DNA of 64,000 nt. Source: Morella rubra. Taxonomy: Eukaryota; Streptophyta; Magnoliopsida; Fagales; Myricaceae. The stretch spans positions 26,472,715 through 26,536,714 of the forward strand of contig CM025854.1 in assembly GCA_003952965.2 (NCBI GenBank), given 5' to 3'. This document shows positions 22,896 to 37,200 of this stretch, piece by piece (within the stretch, counting starts at the first letter, position 1; the number at the start of each line of letters is the position of its first letter). The notes beneath the pieces are model-generated. The model ran no database searches. It saw only the letters and a program-made list of their open reading frames with translations, and had not been told where the DNA came from. The position numbers were made by a program, and so were the translations under genes.

Positions 22896-25800
22896 ATGAA
22901 GTTCCCCGGAGTTGACGAGGAGTTGCAGAAGATTTTGGACGCTAATATGGACGAAGCTCCCGCCAGAAGGCGAGCGCGCGAGGCTTTCAAGAATATTCAA
23001 CTTGGGATTGACCACATATTGTTCAAGGTATGGTTTTCTAATCAAACGTTGTGAAATATGTTCCTTTACGCGTGTTCGTGTATTCGTGGAATGAATCAAA
23101 TGGTTCAGGCTACCTTGGTCGTATATTTTAGAAATTGGTGTTTATTTTCACCCGCCTTGAATCGAGTACGAATTCTTGACCTGTAATTCTAACAGCTGGA
23201 CCTCCTTCCCCTCCTTCACCTGCCGTACTTGCTTTTTTAGTTCATAAGTCTAACGTTTTCGAATTATAACGAGGTTGCTATTGTGTTTTTGAATACTTTT
23301 TATCAAGGCACTGGGCACATCATCTATGCATGCGAGTTTGAACAATCTGGGACCTAAAAAATCGCAAACAATCGGATCATAAGTGGGTGAAGTCCAACAC
23401 TTTTAAACCACGGGTTGGCAAATCGCTTCAATCGAGATTCGAAACTAAACCTACTATATCTTCTCGTGTGCAGGGAGAGCTAGAAGTTGAACTTATGGAG
23501 GTCAGGCTGTACTAAATGTTTTTCTTCTGTACCCCACTTAATAAGACAAGAGAAGAAAAGCGCTTAACCAAAAAAGTTTCGGATTTTTTGAGGGGTGGGG
23601 GTGGGGGATGTCCCCCTTCCCCTGCTTCGTCCCTTTTTGTACATGTAATGAATTTAATAGTTCAAGCTAACTTCAAGATTGCTTTAAAATCTCCAACTGT
23701 CTTCCAATGGTGTTGGCTTGTTTTGTTAGTGTATCAAACTTGCGTGTCCTTTTGTTATTCCATGAACATGTCACCTGCAGACCACTCATCACTGTTTGTG
23801 ACAATCCAAGGGAGTTGACCAACCTGGGAGCTGACATAGAGTGTCCCAGGGCAAAAGGGGTAGGAAGGGGGATTCGAGTGTTAATACTCCATACCTATAC
23901 TTGACTACATAAACACCTTGTCCGCTAGGGCCCACCAGGAGGAGTCTAAATTGATTGGCATAAATGGGGAACCATAGGCACTCCCTTGGACACCCTAAAA
24001 TGCATCAATTTTACTCAAACAACTATTTCTAAGAGATCATTCTTACTTTGATACCCTATGTATAATGTGTATTTGGCTGATGGACTTAGTTTTTTGTAAT
24101 TTTGATCCTCCACCATTTGTTTTATGAGTAATATTGATTAGCTTATATTTCACTGTGTTGCAGATGCCGTCTGAAGGAGTAGCAATGGAGGAGGTATGAA
24201 ATGTTACCGATGAAATCTCACATATATTTCTCTCGATTACAATTTTTAGGAGGCTTTGATTGGAGTTGCCCAAGGCTTGCATAAATTAAAGTTTTGTTTC
24301 ACTTAGGGTATCTGGTTCTACACAATCAGAGTCATTGCATCTCATATTTGCACCTCTCTCTCTGCTCCTCAGTGGCAAGCCATTGTTGCTAGAGTTTGCT
24401 TAAACATGTAAAGCTGCACCATGTAGATGGTACTGGGCTGACCATTTTTCCTGGGGAGAGGGTGCTGTGATCAAGAAACGGATGGGCTGTACTTAAGTCT
24501 AGAACTGCTAATTGTGGAAAAAACTTGCTTATGAGCTTAAGAAGGCATATTACATGTGCAGAAAATCTGCAACTTTTTCTTTCATTCGCTTGTCAGTTGT
24601 TAGAAACAATCTCTAAGGGTAATTCTGGTTCAGTTGCAATTAAAAAAAGCTGTTTGACTCTCTCCATATCCTTATATGAGAAAATTATTTTAAAAAAAAA
24701 AAAAATAGTGGTGCAACTTCACCGTTTATTACTTTCCATGATAAAACCGAGTTTTTCTGAAGATGTTTTTGTTTTTGTTCAGCTGTTTTTCAATTGTTAG
24801 CTGAAAAGGTTGCTATTATTACCTATAACAAAGGAACAACTACAGACAACTATGACTTAAACCCCCCCCCCTCCCTTCCCAAAAAAAAAAAAAAAAGAAT
24901 GACCAGAGGCAACTAGGCACCTAGAAAGTGAAAGTGAAAAGGTTTTGTAAGAATGTCGTTGTTTATGATGTCGCACGGTTATTTGTCATTGCCAAGTCAA
25001 GTGTATGGTATTGCAGTGTAGCTATAACTCTTCTTTTCGATCACAGAGGATCATTTGATATTCTGTGTGCAGTCATATGAAAAGAACTCTAGAGGATTGG
25101 AGATTTTTTCAAAAAGTTGGCTTCCTGTCGCTTCTCGCCCCAAAGCAATGGTGTACTATTGTCATGGTTATGGAGATACTTGTACATTCTTCTTTGAAGG
25201 CATGGAGCTCTTTTTGTTTTGCTTTTATTTTGTGTTTTTTATTTCCCTTGTTGTCTTCGATGAAAGTGTTATTAGTTTTTTTCAACTAGTGGTAGAGATG
25301 GATTGTAATAAGGTAACTTTAGTTTTTGACTTTGTCATCCAATGGTTGATAGGAGTGGCGAGGAAGTTAGCATTATCTGGATATGGTGTTTTTGCAATGG
25401 ACTACCCTGGATTTGGTCTTTCCGAAGGTCTCCATTGCTATATTCCCAGCTTTGACAGGCTTGTTGATGATGTTATCGAGCATTACTCAAAATTCAAAGG
25501 TAAGCTAAATCGGTTCATGTCATTCTTGTGGAACTTTTCTGCAAAAAATTCTTACATATGTGGTTTTTCATTTTTATTTTCCTTTATTTCGTTGAGAAAA
25601 AGGACGAGGTTTCCCTGAATGGAATTTCTTTATCTAGTTGATAATGAAAAACAGCCAGTCCAATTTCTCAATGAGTTAGCTTTCATCTTGAAATGTGAAT
25701 GGAATTTCGGAATTGGTTTGAGAATCCAGCACTATCGAACTCCCAATTACCTATTGAAGACATAAAGCACCTTATTAAATTGGTTCTACTAAACTATAAA

Positions 25801-27342
25801 TATAAATTACTGTGTACACAATAATGCAAAGTGTCTTAATTTCTTATTCTTTGAGTCTCATTGAGCCGGTAATCATGACTTAAACATTGTTATGCTTTTT
25901 TGGGGAGAATACTTGTCACATTTTATTTGTTTGATTCATGTTCCTCTACTTTTGTTGTCTTTGTTGTGGCGGAGGCTCCTCCATTTGCTCATGAGTTTGT
26001 AATTGAGTGCATTGTGTAAGAGTCTAACTAAATGATGTTTATGCAAGGTATATGTAAACTTACCATTCGTTATATTAGTTTGTTCACAGTGATTTATGCA
26101 ATTAATTCAAAGTGCAGAGAGGCCTGAGTTTCGTACTCTCCCAAGCTTCCTTTTTGGTCAGTCTATGGGTGGAGCTGTAGCTCTGAAGGTGCACCTAAAA
26201 CAACCTAATGCATGGGATGGTGCCGTTCTTGTTGCGCCTATGTGCAAAGTACTTTTCTGAACCTCTGTTAGAAACCCTGCTTTTGTTGGCCTTCCACTAA
26301 CTGGAATTTTTGTGTGTAGATTGCAGATAACATGGTCCCACCATGGTTAGTCACGCAAATCCTGATTGGTGTAGCTAATTTTCTTCCAAAGCAGAAGTTG
26401 GTTCCACAAAAGGATTTGGCTGAAGCAGCATTTAGGGAGCTGAAAAAGAAAGAGCAGGTTTGTCTCTTCTTTTAATCAAGGTTGGAAATAAAATGCTAGG
26501 TTGTAGGCTTGTGGGAAGGGCTAAGGATGTAGGATGCTTTAGTTTTCTGCTTATTTGCAATAGACCTTTTTAGCTTATATGTCTAAAACATTTCTCTCAT
26601 CACAGACAGCATATAACGTTGTTGCTTACAAGGATAAACCGCGCTTGAGGACTGCACTGGTGATGCTGAGAACCACTCAAGAGATAGAACAGAAACTGCA
26701 AGAAGTATGCTTATTAGCCAACTTTCTCTGAGAACCATTCTACTTATTCTAATCTGCCGTCTCCATCTTTCATTTCAAGTTTTTTGAATGTCTCTGTAAC
26801 TTAAGAAGTAAAAAGAATGCAATGCTATTATGAAGTTGGGAACATAAGCCGGCACATTTGGTTGGCTCATTGCATCTTCTTTTAACACAATACAGCAAAT
26901 AAGTGGCTTGTTCATCTAGTGCTAATGAGATCATGTGTAGCAAGATATTTTTCAAGATTTTTATTCTTTAATATGCTTCGTGAGGAGACAAGCTACTTAC
27001 TAGATTACGTGCCGAGGCCTGTGACTTTCAGTTTATTTGATGAAAAGTTAGTTTTACCTGGAATGTTTAGTGATTGTCATTCTATTAGCTGACTCATACT
27101 TCTTGTAATCACAGGTCTCTCTGCCATTATTAATCCTGCACGGCAAGGCTGATTTGGTTACCGATCCATCTGTGAGCAAGGCCTTGTATGATAAAGCAAG
27201 AAGTTCTGACAAGAAGCTTAACCTTTATAAGGATGCGTATCATTCTCTTCTCGAGGGCGAGCCAGATGAAACTATAATTGAAGTTTTTAATGACATAGTT
27301 TGTTGGCTCGATGAGCGCAGTATTAAAAATACTTCTAACTGA
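22896..27342 (+). CDS. Monoacylglycerol lipase / caffeoylshikimate esterase-type hydrolase, 343 aa
   Basis: Eight exons join in phase: 22896-23027, 24164-24193, 25073-25199, 25353-25499, 26118-26248, 26320-26457, 26606-26704 and 27115-27342. The protein is a serine hydrolase of the plant MAGL family (Hydrolase_4/lysophospholipase fold), which releases fatty acids or aromatic acids from ester substrates. Visible elements are the oxyanion HGYGD (H85-G86), nucleophile elbow GQSMG (Ser161), acid HGKAD (Asp281) and base AYHSLLEGE (His311). The start at 22896 gives MKFPGVDEELQKILD; an in-frame ATG at 22854 would add 14 residues. No signal peptide is visible, so a cytosolic or membrane-associated enzyme is likely. 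Intron 3 is GC-AG, 153 nt and stop-free in frame. The exact substrate cannot be read from sequence; it is not a clear orthologue of Arabidopsis CSE. Confidence 0.92.
25200..25352 (+). other. GC-AG intron, in frame and stop-free
   Basis: Exon 3 must end ...TTTGAAG and exon 4 start GAGTGGCG to keep the conserved FFEG-VARKLALSG join. The bases after exon 3 are GCATGG, so the donor is GC. The intron is 153 nt, a multiple of three, and has no in-frame stop. Retention would insert 51 mostly hydrophobic residues between E96 and the next helix. Confidence 0.75.
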
Positions 27343-27965
27343 TAATTTGTCTTCCTCTTTTTCTTGTTCCAAAGTTGTATTTATTCATTTTTCTGTAAAA
27401 AGTTGTGATCGTCATGAAAAACGCTGCTGTTGCATGCACAGAACTGCCCAGGGCATTTCTTTTCAAATATGAATAATTGCATTAATGCATTCAATACAGA
27501 TCAGTTTATGGCCGAGAATTTGTACAGAATCTCACGTTTATTATGATGCGCTGGACAGACTTTTGGATCTTGGTTTCTCTTTTCTTAGAAAGTGGTTATG
27601 TGTAACAATCTGATTAACTTTGTTGAATATTTTCCATTGATTAGCTCCCACTTTTTATATGCTTGTTGATTTATTCGGAAACAAATGTAAGGTATAATCG
27701 AAAAATGTTCTAACATCCTTCTCGTGATGCGAGATCATATTGTATGATTACAATTAAGATGGATTAAAGTTTGAAATGGAGGTGCGACTTTGACAATTAC
27801 AGCAGTATGTAAGATGGTTGTTCGCATGTCATGCATCTGCTAGCCTTGCTGAAACTGCTTAACAGTCCAAAATTAGCACTGGAGACGGTCTTTCCTTCTT
27901 TTTTACTCTGATATGGGCAGGGGTTGCAGAAGCATCTGTTTTCCTCAAAATTTCACCTGACCGTT
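27343..27965. other. 3' UTR and intergenic DNA
   Basis: The first 150-250 bases are probably the lipase 3' UTR. Nothing else is seen. Confidence 0.4.
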
Positions 27966-28276
27966 TTTGAAGACCAACATTAGCCTTCATCTGCTCCTGT
28001 CCGGCGCGTGTTCCCCACGGCCCACGCGCTGCCACTTTTTGCGCTCCTCCGACCTGCTCTGCTGCTTCTTGGTTGTTTATTTCCTTTTCTGTTGTTGTTT
28101 TTCGTTTTGTTTCCTGTTTGTTCTGGCCTTTGTGTCATGTAACGCCGAAAGGCTATACTCGCCGAGCTGCCGCCTCTGTTGAGGGTTTGATTCAGCCACT
28201 AGAACCTCTGCTGTATTTTGATCCTCCATGAAATACAGATTTCCGCTGCTGTTTGCTTAAAAAAAAAAAAAAAAAA
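27966..28276 (+). mobile_element. Probable poly(A)-tailed retroelement remnant
   Basis: A GC-rich head (GGCGCGTG..CCACGCGCTGCC) is followed by a T-rich tail and a run of A residues up to 28276, resembling the remnant at 4141-4768. No target duplication was found and the left edge is approximate. Confidence 0.35.
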
Positions 28277-29116
28277 GCAGCATGCACCCAAAAGGGCACT
28301 CACGTCACGCGGTCCATCTGGAGCTTCGTGGGATTGAATCTAATCAATGGATTCTGCAGAACTGGGCTGGCAGGGCTTAACAGGGTGCGATGGAGAGTGT
28401 CTAATGACATACGGCCTCTATCATAGATAATGGTCTCCAAAGACAGCGACATAAACACCGACTCATCCAATAAATAGTATTAGCCGCCCAAAAAACCAGA
28501 AAGAAACAGCTGTGTTGCAAGTGGAGTTATAAAAAGTTGTTCGGTTAAATTTGGCCCACTTTTGGGCTTCACTATACTGGACTTGTCTCTGAGCAGAGCG
28601 TAATTACCCTGCTTTTCTTCCTCCTTTGGCTACCTTAATCTTCTCGTGGTTAAGATCTTTCCTGTTTAGTCCTAGCATAATATTATCGACAATCCGTCAA
28701 GTGCGGAAAAGGATAGGGACTCAATTTGTGACTTTTTGGGTAAATAAAGTTTGTGGAAATTAAAAAAAAAAAAACTAGAGAATTTGGTTGGTACTATGCA
28801 GTTATTATTGAAAACAGGAAGGTAAAAAGCATTGACCAGAAAAGTTTGTTTGTTTTCCCTGGAAATTATATAAATGACCGACGAAGTGCTGGTAATTTGG
28901 CTCTTAAATTCAGTAGGATCCAATAAGCAAATCGTCATCTTTCAAGAATCACAACATGCTCCGGAAAATCATATATTATGTTCCTGAATTGAAGGAACTA
29001 TATCCAGCTCACCACTCAGGTCTCGGATAGGAAAAAGATGCCGACGAGAAAAAGATAACATGGGTGGGAGATGCTGACATGACCCATGCCTAATTTCGTT
29101 TTCCTTTATCTCCTCC
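28277..29116. other. Intergenic DNA upstream of ABA4
   Basis: No gene is seen. The right part should contain the ABA4 promoter. Confidence 0.4.
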
Positions 29117-29127
29117 AATATTTATAG
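29117..29127 (+). promoter_or_regulatory. ABA4: TATA box of ABA4
   Basis: AATATTTATAG lies about 300 bases upstream of the ABA4 start codon, before a plausible leader. Confidence 0.4.
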
Positions 29128-29419
29128 AAGCATACAAAGCACCCGGAGGACGCCACCTTCTCGCATCAACTGAGAAAAGAACAAGAGGTGCAAGTGGCAC
29201 TTTGTAGTGCTCTACCATACCAGACACGACTATAAGCTAGTGCGCAATTACCCTCTTTTTTCTTTCCCTTTTTGCCGTCCTCTCCACCTAAGCTGCGTGT
29301 CTGTACTGCGTTCCTCGGAGTGGCAAGCTGTACCTTTACAGCTTTGGACTCTGCATTTTCTATATAGTAATATACTAGCCCATGAAGAAGTCATTGGCGT
29401 CGTCTTTGTTATTGAAAAC

Positions 29420-32400
29420 ATGGTCTTCTCTTCTTGCCTTTGCCACTCTCCAATCTTACTCAAGGTGTGCCCTTTTCTGCTTTTCAAGCATTGGCTTCTA
29501 TTTTCCTTTGTCTTTGCCAGTTGCAGTTTTGTGACTAGTAATTTACTCTACATTGTTTGTTTGGACTTGTAGTGCAGTTTATCCATATGGGTATTATGTC
29601 TTCTTCCTTTTTATAGAGCATAATCTTTTTGGATGAATTTCGGTTTGAGTGGAAATGGGTATTCGGCATAGTACGGAAATACCTAGATTTTCTCCAAAAA
29701 GGTTAACTTTATATTTTGATTTATTCGTCTTTCTCGATGAACTTTCAAATACAGTGATAAACGGTCTATATACTGCTGGGTTTTCTTCGGAATGTCGAAT
29801 GGGGTTCTGATAATAAAAGTCAGGCACCGGATCATGGAATGTTCAAATGAGTGATTTCCATTTGTCTACTTCTTGGTCTCGAGTTCTGTACTGGATATTC
29901 ATTTTTCACTTGCAATGTACTTGCGCCAATCATAACATCGTGGAATTTTTTACAACTACCTAGGGCCTCTTTGGACGTCTCCTGAAGGCTGGATTGGTTA
30001 TTTGAGTGATTGATACAATCATGTGAGCAAGTTCATCCTCAAGAATGGATAAAGTCAAATAAAGTCTAAAACTTTTGCATGTTGTAAATTCCTAAAATTG
30101 GTCCTATCCCATCAGTTAGTCTACAAGAATTACAAACGGACGCAGTCCATTTCAATAATCGGCCCAAACTGGTGCTCTATATGCACGACTTTTTAGAGTA
30201 CTAGGGTGTATCATCTTTACTGTCCTCTGGTTTTTATGCCTGCATTTTTTCATCTTTAGGGTTATTTCCAACATTCAGTATAAAATAATGTAGTGTAGTA
30301 GGTCACATTGATGAGTGGGATTGTTGATTACATGGTCATGTATGTGTTTTCTGGTCAGCCTTTTATGTGGGATGTCTTCCCATAAGTTTTTGCATAAGAT
30401 TCTTTCAGTGTCAAATATGTACTGGATCCTTGTGTTTTTTGTATTTTAATGTACCGTATATTGTGCTCTTGGCTGAATTTCTAAATGGGAACTTCTCTAT
30501 GAGATTTTAACATAAATGGGTATGTAAGTTGTTTGGTTTGAAGTTTAGCGCGGAATGAAAGTAGAATTTCATGGACATTTGATGATGTGTAATGTTCAAT
30601 CATATCATAAATGTTTTGCTATCTCTACAGGGGTTAAACATGTAATCAACAATATACTTCTCTTTCCATCTTCCCATCTGTTGAAATATTATCATCATGC
30701 TCTGTTGTTGCTCTAAAGAGTTACAAAATTGTGAGAGGATATGTAAGTAGCCCCTGTGAACTAATTGGTTAGTTGTATTGCATTAATGACTTGATGCATA
30801 TTTTCTGAGCTTGTACAAATCCCCTACAACTAAGGTCCAAGTTTTGTAGGTTGAACACTTCAGGCCGTCTATAGGACCTTGGCGTGATGGCAGAATGGGT
30901 TTTCCTCTCCGAAGTAATGGCTCTGAATATTTTGGCCATCTGGTTGCAAGAATAGGAGTAGACATATGCCGGGACTGGAGTTTCGTCGTTGGATCAAGAG
31001 TTAAATTTAGACCAAAACTTGAAAAATGTGTTCTCTATCGGAAAGGCTCTGGAGTATATGCTTCATGTAATCCCTTTCTTCACTTCTACTACTTGGTATT
31101 TACTGAAAATGCTAACCCATTTTTTCCCTCTATGTATTGTTTTAGGAAAGTATTAAGAGATTTAACACTCCCCCCAAAGAAGAAAAGAAAAGTCTTGAGA
31201 GAGCTAAATGAGATGAGACGGTAGGATGAAATGTTTCGGCTAAAAACCTTGTGGACCATTATTTTTGTATCCTTGGTACACAGGTGAAGAAAAAAGGAGA
31301 ACATGTTGGAAGTGAACACCTGTATGTTACATGCCTGAGGAGCAGTTTACACAGTACTGCAAAAAACATGGCATGAGATTAGAGATGCTGTAAATGGAAT
31401 TTAGAACCGTCATCAATCCTGTAAGAAAAATGACACTCATCTGATAGTCTATGCATTGCAGGTTCAAACTCGGAGACAGTTGCAGTAACATTTAAAAAAC
31501 ATTACTATATAAGCCAGTAAATTTATTCCTTTAATAGCTATGAAGGTGATCCTTCCTGAGAAATAGAGGCCCTAGGAGCTCTAGTGGGCACAATCAGATA
31601 ATGTCTCTGCCAAAGAAAGGCAGAGTTACCATCACAATTTTGGTGACATTCGACCTCAAATTAGGTTGTCTGTGCCTTGCATGAATCTAGAGATATTTAT
31701 GCGTCCACAGCTAGAAGTCCAAGCAAATTTGCTTAAAACAGCATGTACACTAAATCTGAAGGAGCAAGCCTCTGAAGCTTTTGAACATTGGTTAGATGTC
31801 TTTTCAGCTGAAATTACCACTACTCATTATGTCATTACAAAAAAAGCGCTTGCATGAGCTTATTATGCAATAAAATTGATGAAAGTCATTATTTTATTAG
31901 ACTGATATGTGCATACTATGTCATACATGTATCTACTAGAAGGCATAGCTTCCAGCTCAAGTCCATTTTTTCATGTCAACCATTGGCACCAGACCAATAC
32001 ACTATGCGTCAGTAATACTTTTATAAGGAGCAATCCCTGCGTAGTTCCGTGCAGATTCAATACTTGGATACTTCCCTAGACATCCACCACATTAGAATGA
32101 GAATCAGAAACAATGTTTTCAACCTTAGAGAGGTCTCCAATGTATTCACTAATCCATGAGCATTGATACTCCTGCATTGTCGGGATTGATATGTCTAACT
32201 GTAGCATAAAACTGTCATTGTAAGCAAATGGTAGGAAAGGTTAAAGGCTTGGTGTTTGATATATTTAAAAGCTAGGAATGCTTGTAGTAACCTTAGAAAT
32301 GAGTATTACATGTTGATTAGAATGCATATACACCCATAGAATAGAAGGTTACATGTTCCAGTAATGTGCCCTCACCCTATGTTGCCCTACTTTCTAAGGA

Positions 32401-34298
32401 CTTCTATTTCATATTCTCCACGTTGATGTGCTAGTAGAGACGATGGTTGATGGTGGTTTCGACGTATGCTGGGGTTTCAAGTAATGATTCACCAAGGTTC
32501 TCTGTGTTTGAATGCATACTAGAAGATAATGCCAGAGATCACAGCTGGGAGTTTACATTGAGCCATTACATGTTTCTCAGAACGCATGAAGTTATTCACT
32601 TGACAATGTTCTGCTTATGAAAGTTTGAAATGTAATAAAAACTAGAAAATAATAAAATCGCCCGGCCTAAATAACCCTTTTCACCTGTGTGGCCTAATGA
32701 TTTTGTGTCCGCACAGTGCAGTCCTGTATGGCAGTATGAGTTGGCAAAATCAGATCCTTTTAGCTTGTCAAGACTATGTGAGAGGTGATATCCTGTTTGT
32801 AGCATTCTCTTTACTTCTGAATGAATAGAGAATTGCTGGTTGGCCCTCTCCGCCTTTTAACTGAGAAAAAAGAAGAAGAATGAATAGAGAATCATTCATT
32901 ATTCAAGGGCCTTAGAGTCCTCTGACATTAACAGTCATCTGAAGGTCAGAGATGAGCTGTAATGCCTTACATATTTGAAAAGCGCCCTGTGCTTTGGTGA
33001 GCTGTCCGTAGGTGAACTGTCCATATACATATGTGTATATATATACATCTTGGATCCTTGCTTGTGTGCTTGAGAATGGAACTTTTGACCATCACAAATT
33101 TGATGGTTGTCAAGCATTTAAATACGGTTAACATCATTATAAGTTCGAGCAGAAGCTTTCTTCACTTCGTTGTTTGTCGGCATTACTTTGTTGTCCCTAT
33201 GCTCTACTTTGTACCTGTCTATCCATTTGTCTATTTATTTGTTTTGCAGGGTTGTCAAGTTCTCAACTTGCTAGCAGCGTTTTTTCGTTGGGAACAGTAG
33301 CTGTTCTCCCATTTTATACCCTTATGGTTCTGGCTCCAAAAGCTGAACTCGTATGTTTCTGGTATTAATTTCAGATTTGTATTCACTGTCATGCTTCTCT
33401 TTTGGTTCTTCAACTTCTGTCAATCATGGAGATAAAAGTTATCCACGAATGCTGCTTAGAATTCTGAAGCTGATGTATAGTTCCTGACTTATAACTTTAT
33501 GCTTCATTTCTTTTCTCGAAACTGCATCGATTTCCTTGTAGTTGTGGATGTTTGACATTTGTTATAGTTTTTCGTGTCTGGACTCTGGCATAGATCACAT
33601 GAGTCTTGTCATTAAGTGCTTGTCACTTCATTAAAACCGTACTTCATCACATTAACATTGTAACATTGATTCGTGAGTTTCTATTTTCCTCCTTTCTTTG
33701 CCAAATTCATATGTTTCACTATGCTTTAGATCCTTAATATCGACTAATGCTCTTAATTGATGTGATCCTGCATAATCCAGACTAGAAAATCTATGGAAAG
33801 TAGTATACCATACGTGGTGCTTGGACTTCTATATGCATATCTACTATACCTCTCTTGGACGCCCGAAACCATTCGGCTGATTTTTGCAAGTAAATACTTG
33901 CTCCCAGAGGTGCGTTTTTAAGGCCACATTTGGATTCAACATGATCTTCTGAGAAAATGATATTCTCGTTTAATTTCTTTTTTTGGCTGTGTACTCCATG
34001 TAGTTGCCTGGCATTGCAAAGATGTTCTCAAGCGAGATGACTCTAGCTTCTGCATGGATTCACTTGTTGGTTGTAGATCTCTTTGCTGCCAGGTCTCTCT
34101 CTATCTCTCTCTGTCTCCCTCACTCTCTTGTTGGTTTTAGTTCTAAAACTTGTTGAATACAGGCAGGTTTTTCTTGATGGACTGGAAAACCAAATCGAGA
34201 CTCGGCATTCTGTTTCCCTTTGCTTGCTTTTTTGTCCTGTCGGAATCCTAACTCATGTCATCACCAAAGCAATGACCAAAAGTTCCCGGAGTTCCTGA
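29420..34298 (+). CDS. ABA4: ABA4, neoxanthin synthesis protein (DUF4281), 238 aa
   Basis: Six exons join in phase: 29420-29464, 30850-31066, 33250-33350, 33781-33909, 34004-34092 and 34163-34298. ABA4 is a chloroplast membrane protein needed to convert violaxanthin to neoxanthin, a precursor of abscisic acid. Residues 1-87 are a poorly conserved transit region. The core begins at W88 ([16 protein letters not shown]) and holds the family blocks [54 protein letters not shown] and [20 protein letters not shown]. About four membrane segments are visible. Length is close to that of the Arabidopsis protein. Exon 1 (15 aa, [15 protein letters not shown]) is the least certain because the N-terminus is variable. 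Intron 2 is 2.2 kb. The gene faces the minus-strand ZnT5-like gene tail to tail. Confidence 0.93.
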
Positions 34299-37200
34299 CA
34301 CTGCATCTTGAGGATTTGCTTTGCAGAAACGGATTCGTCAGAAGTTAAAATTATTTCAAAACTCTAATTTGAAGGGATAGGTGTTTCCAAAGGCCACCAG
34401 ATACTAATAAATGCTGATCTTTATCGTTTTCTTTAATCAAATACTACGTATCCTCCATTTGGTTCATATAATCATTATATGGAGGACTATATAGTACTTA
34501 TTCCTTTAGTTGTACTTGTACCCCAAACTACAGATCAACCTTCGCCATGACGACTGCAATGAGCTCAAGCATGTCTTGACACCGGAATTTATGAAGTTGC
34601 ATGGATTTTGGATTACCGTGATTCCCACCACTCTTAGAATCCATCTTTCTCAAAGGATTTCGAAATCATTTGCTGCGACTCCCAATCATTTGGATTTCGA
34701 CACACCAAGCCTGGGCTTCTTTCCCTTACGGCTGAGATACTCTTCCAAACCACACCCTTGAGCATCTCCTAGTAAAAAATTCTTCTGGGAAGCTTTGACT
34801 TTTTATGGAAACTACCTATCTGGATATTCTTGCGGCCTTCTCTATGTGGATACTGAGGGCTGCAGCCGGAATGTGACCGCAACGATGATTGCCAAGTCCT
34901 CCATATATGGAAATGGTGGTGCCCGGTAGCCAAAATTATAAGATCAGTTCCGCTGTATCTGAAACCTACCGTCACTTTTAATATCAATGGTCTCGACGAC
35001 ATCAGCAGTCTCCTTCCAAAGTGAAGAATATTTCCAACCTATTTAGTCCCTTCAAACCTGAAACCGTTTCAAAAACCTTTCTTTTGTATAATAAAATTAG
35101 TACGAGAAGTTGCCTGCCCATTTGTAACCCCTTTCCCAGTCAATAAATACCAGCTCCATCCTCTACAAGAACCCAATCCGGTTCAGACAATTTCAGCCTT
35201 TAACAATAATGAAGAAATGTTTGCAATGCTCATATTAGTATCTGCATGTTTTGAACGACAAAAATTAAAATTTTCTTTTCCCGTAGACTTTTAGGTCAAA
35301 CAAAATGGAGAGACATATATATTGTTCATAGCTGTGGGGGTTTATATGTTCGACTGTAATCTTTAATCACTTAGGGATGCTTTTTACAATTTAAATGGAT
35401 CGATTTTATATTTATACGATTAAATAATGAATGAGAGCATCTCTTCTCTAGCCCTCAGTGCCAAAATAAAATTCCTTGAAGTCTTCGAAATAGTAAAAAG
35501 GGGGAAAAAAACAGAGAATTGGTTGAGAAAAACTCTTACCCTCTATCCTGTCCATTCATGAGGTCAGGAAAGAGTCCCTTAAAGTATTCAATCTTCATTG
35601 ATGAATGGTTTGCTTTCTCTCATTCGGTCCCTTGTCATGGTAATGGTTTTTCAAGTGACATGATTTTATGAAATTCTTTAAAAATGTTCATAAATTATTT
35701 GATTTCTCCAACATTAGAGTCCAAGAAAAACGCAATTTTATATTCGAAGAAAAGGTAGAGAAACAAAGACGGCCATTGATATGGAATTCATTAAGGGAGC
35801 AGTTTACCTCATGTTCCTAACAAATACGGAAATTTAATGTTTCCCATGATTTTACTGCAAAACAGTCTTAAGTAACATTCCTAGACAAAGGGGTACAAGA
35901 CTCATTTAAGCGAGTAAACATTTCCTAGCAAACCCAGTGAGACAGGTGCCGCATTTATGTTCTCTTCTACAGATAAACAAATTTTGCGTCTTGAATCAAA
36001 CTTGCAAATTTTGAAGTTATAAATAGGCCAAGGGTACACTGGAAAGAGACATGCCCTCTATATCAAGATGTTAGGATTAAACAATAATGTCCGCCAATGA
36101 GTGAAAACCCAAAGCACTAATATTGACAATTCTCTACTGGTGGTCACATGAAAGAAATCTGATTACAAGGACGTGTCCATGGGCTAACAAGGAAGTCAAA
36201 GGGATGAGGTAGCATTAATATTCAACAATTTGAATAACTTGCCACTCGCAACTAATTGAAAGCGAGAGGATTCTCTCTCAACCCTCCCAGTTTAGTACAG
36301 GTATAGTGTCTCGGCAGTCAGCAGATCAAGTGTAATTTTAACTATTGAAACCCAATGGAGCAATACAAGGAAGCATTTGTAACACCGACCAATCCCCGAA
36401 AATGCCACATCAACATCCGAACAACCAACAGTATGCTTGGGTATGTCCTAGAATTTCAGATACGAAGTATTGGAGCTCCCAGTGACTGATGCAAGATATA
36501 CTTTCCTTCCTGCCACACGCATTCTGGATATAAAGAACCAAAATGTCCGCGACACAACAAAACTGCTTGTGATATAAATAAACTTGAAGATTCACAACTG
36601 CATGAAAGTAGAGTGTTCAGAGATGAGAAAAATCATGAACTCACACCCCCAGACCAAAAAACAGCATAAGCAGCAGAATGATACAAATAAATAGTATACT
36701 CTGTGAACTTTCTCAACTGTCACAGCATTACATTTGTCTCCCTAAGTTTCTCGTATAGCAAAACCAATGCATATCTTGATGGCCTAAGTTTCTCATATAT
36801 CAAAATCACTGCAATGTGTGGCTCCCGTGTGTCATTGCGATCCTTGTTTCTGTTCAGTTTTATACTGCTCCCATCATGAATTTGTTAATGCAAGCTGTCA
36901 AGTTCCTTGTTTCATTTGTAATATCTGATCACCTATTTTCTAACCATTTCTTGAAAAGATTTAGTACAAGTGAAAACCAATTTTTCTGTGCAAATACGCT
37001 GCCTCTCACAGCATTAACTCGGTTGTATAATTGTAGCCAAATTGAAATTTCTGATAATCCTTAGCCCCCAACCAACTATACAATCGAATTCAAAAGAGTT
37101 TCATAACTCTAGACTAATGTAACAATAACCACCCAATATAAACAACTGCATAGTCTTTAAAAGTCTGTAAATGAATGAAAAACATACTTCAAGTTGGAAG

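Noticed and set aside
25055-25618. A continuous 187-codon frame as a separate gene
   Set aside because: It is exons 3 and 4 of the lipase with the stop-free intron 3 between them, not an independent gene.
34500-35020. Short minus-strand frames that might be the missing C-terminal half of the ZnT5-like gene
   Set aside because: The frames are interrupted by stops and show no cation-efflux membrane motifs or histidine-rich loop. One short run of HH residues is not enough.
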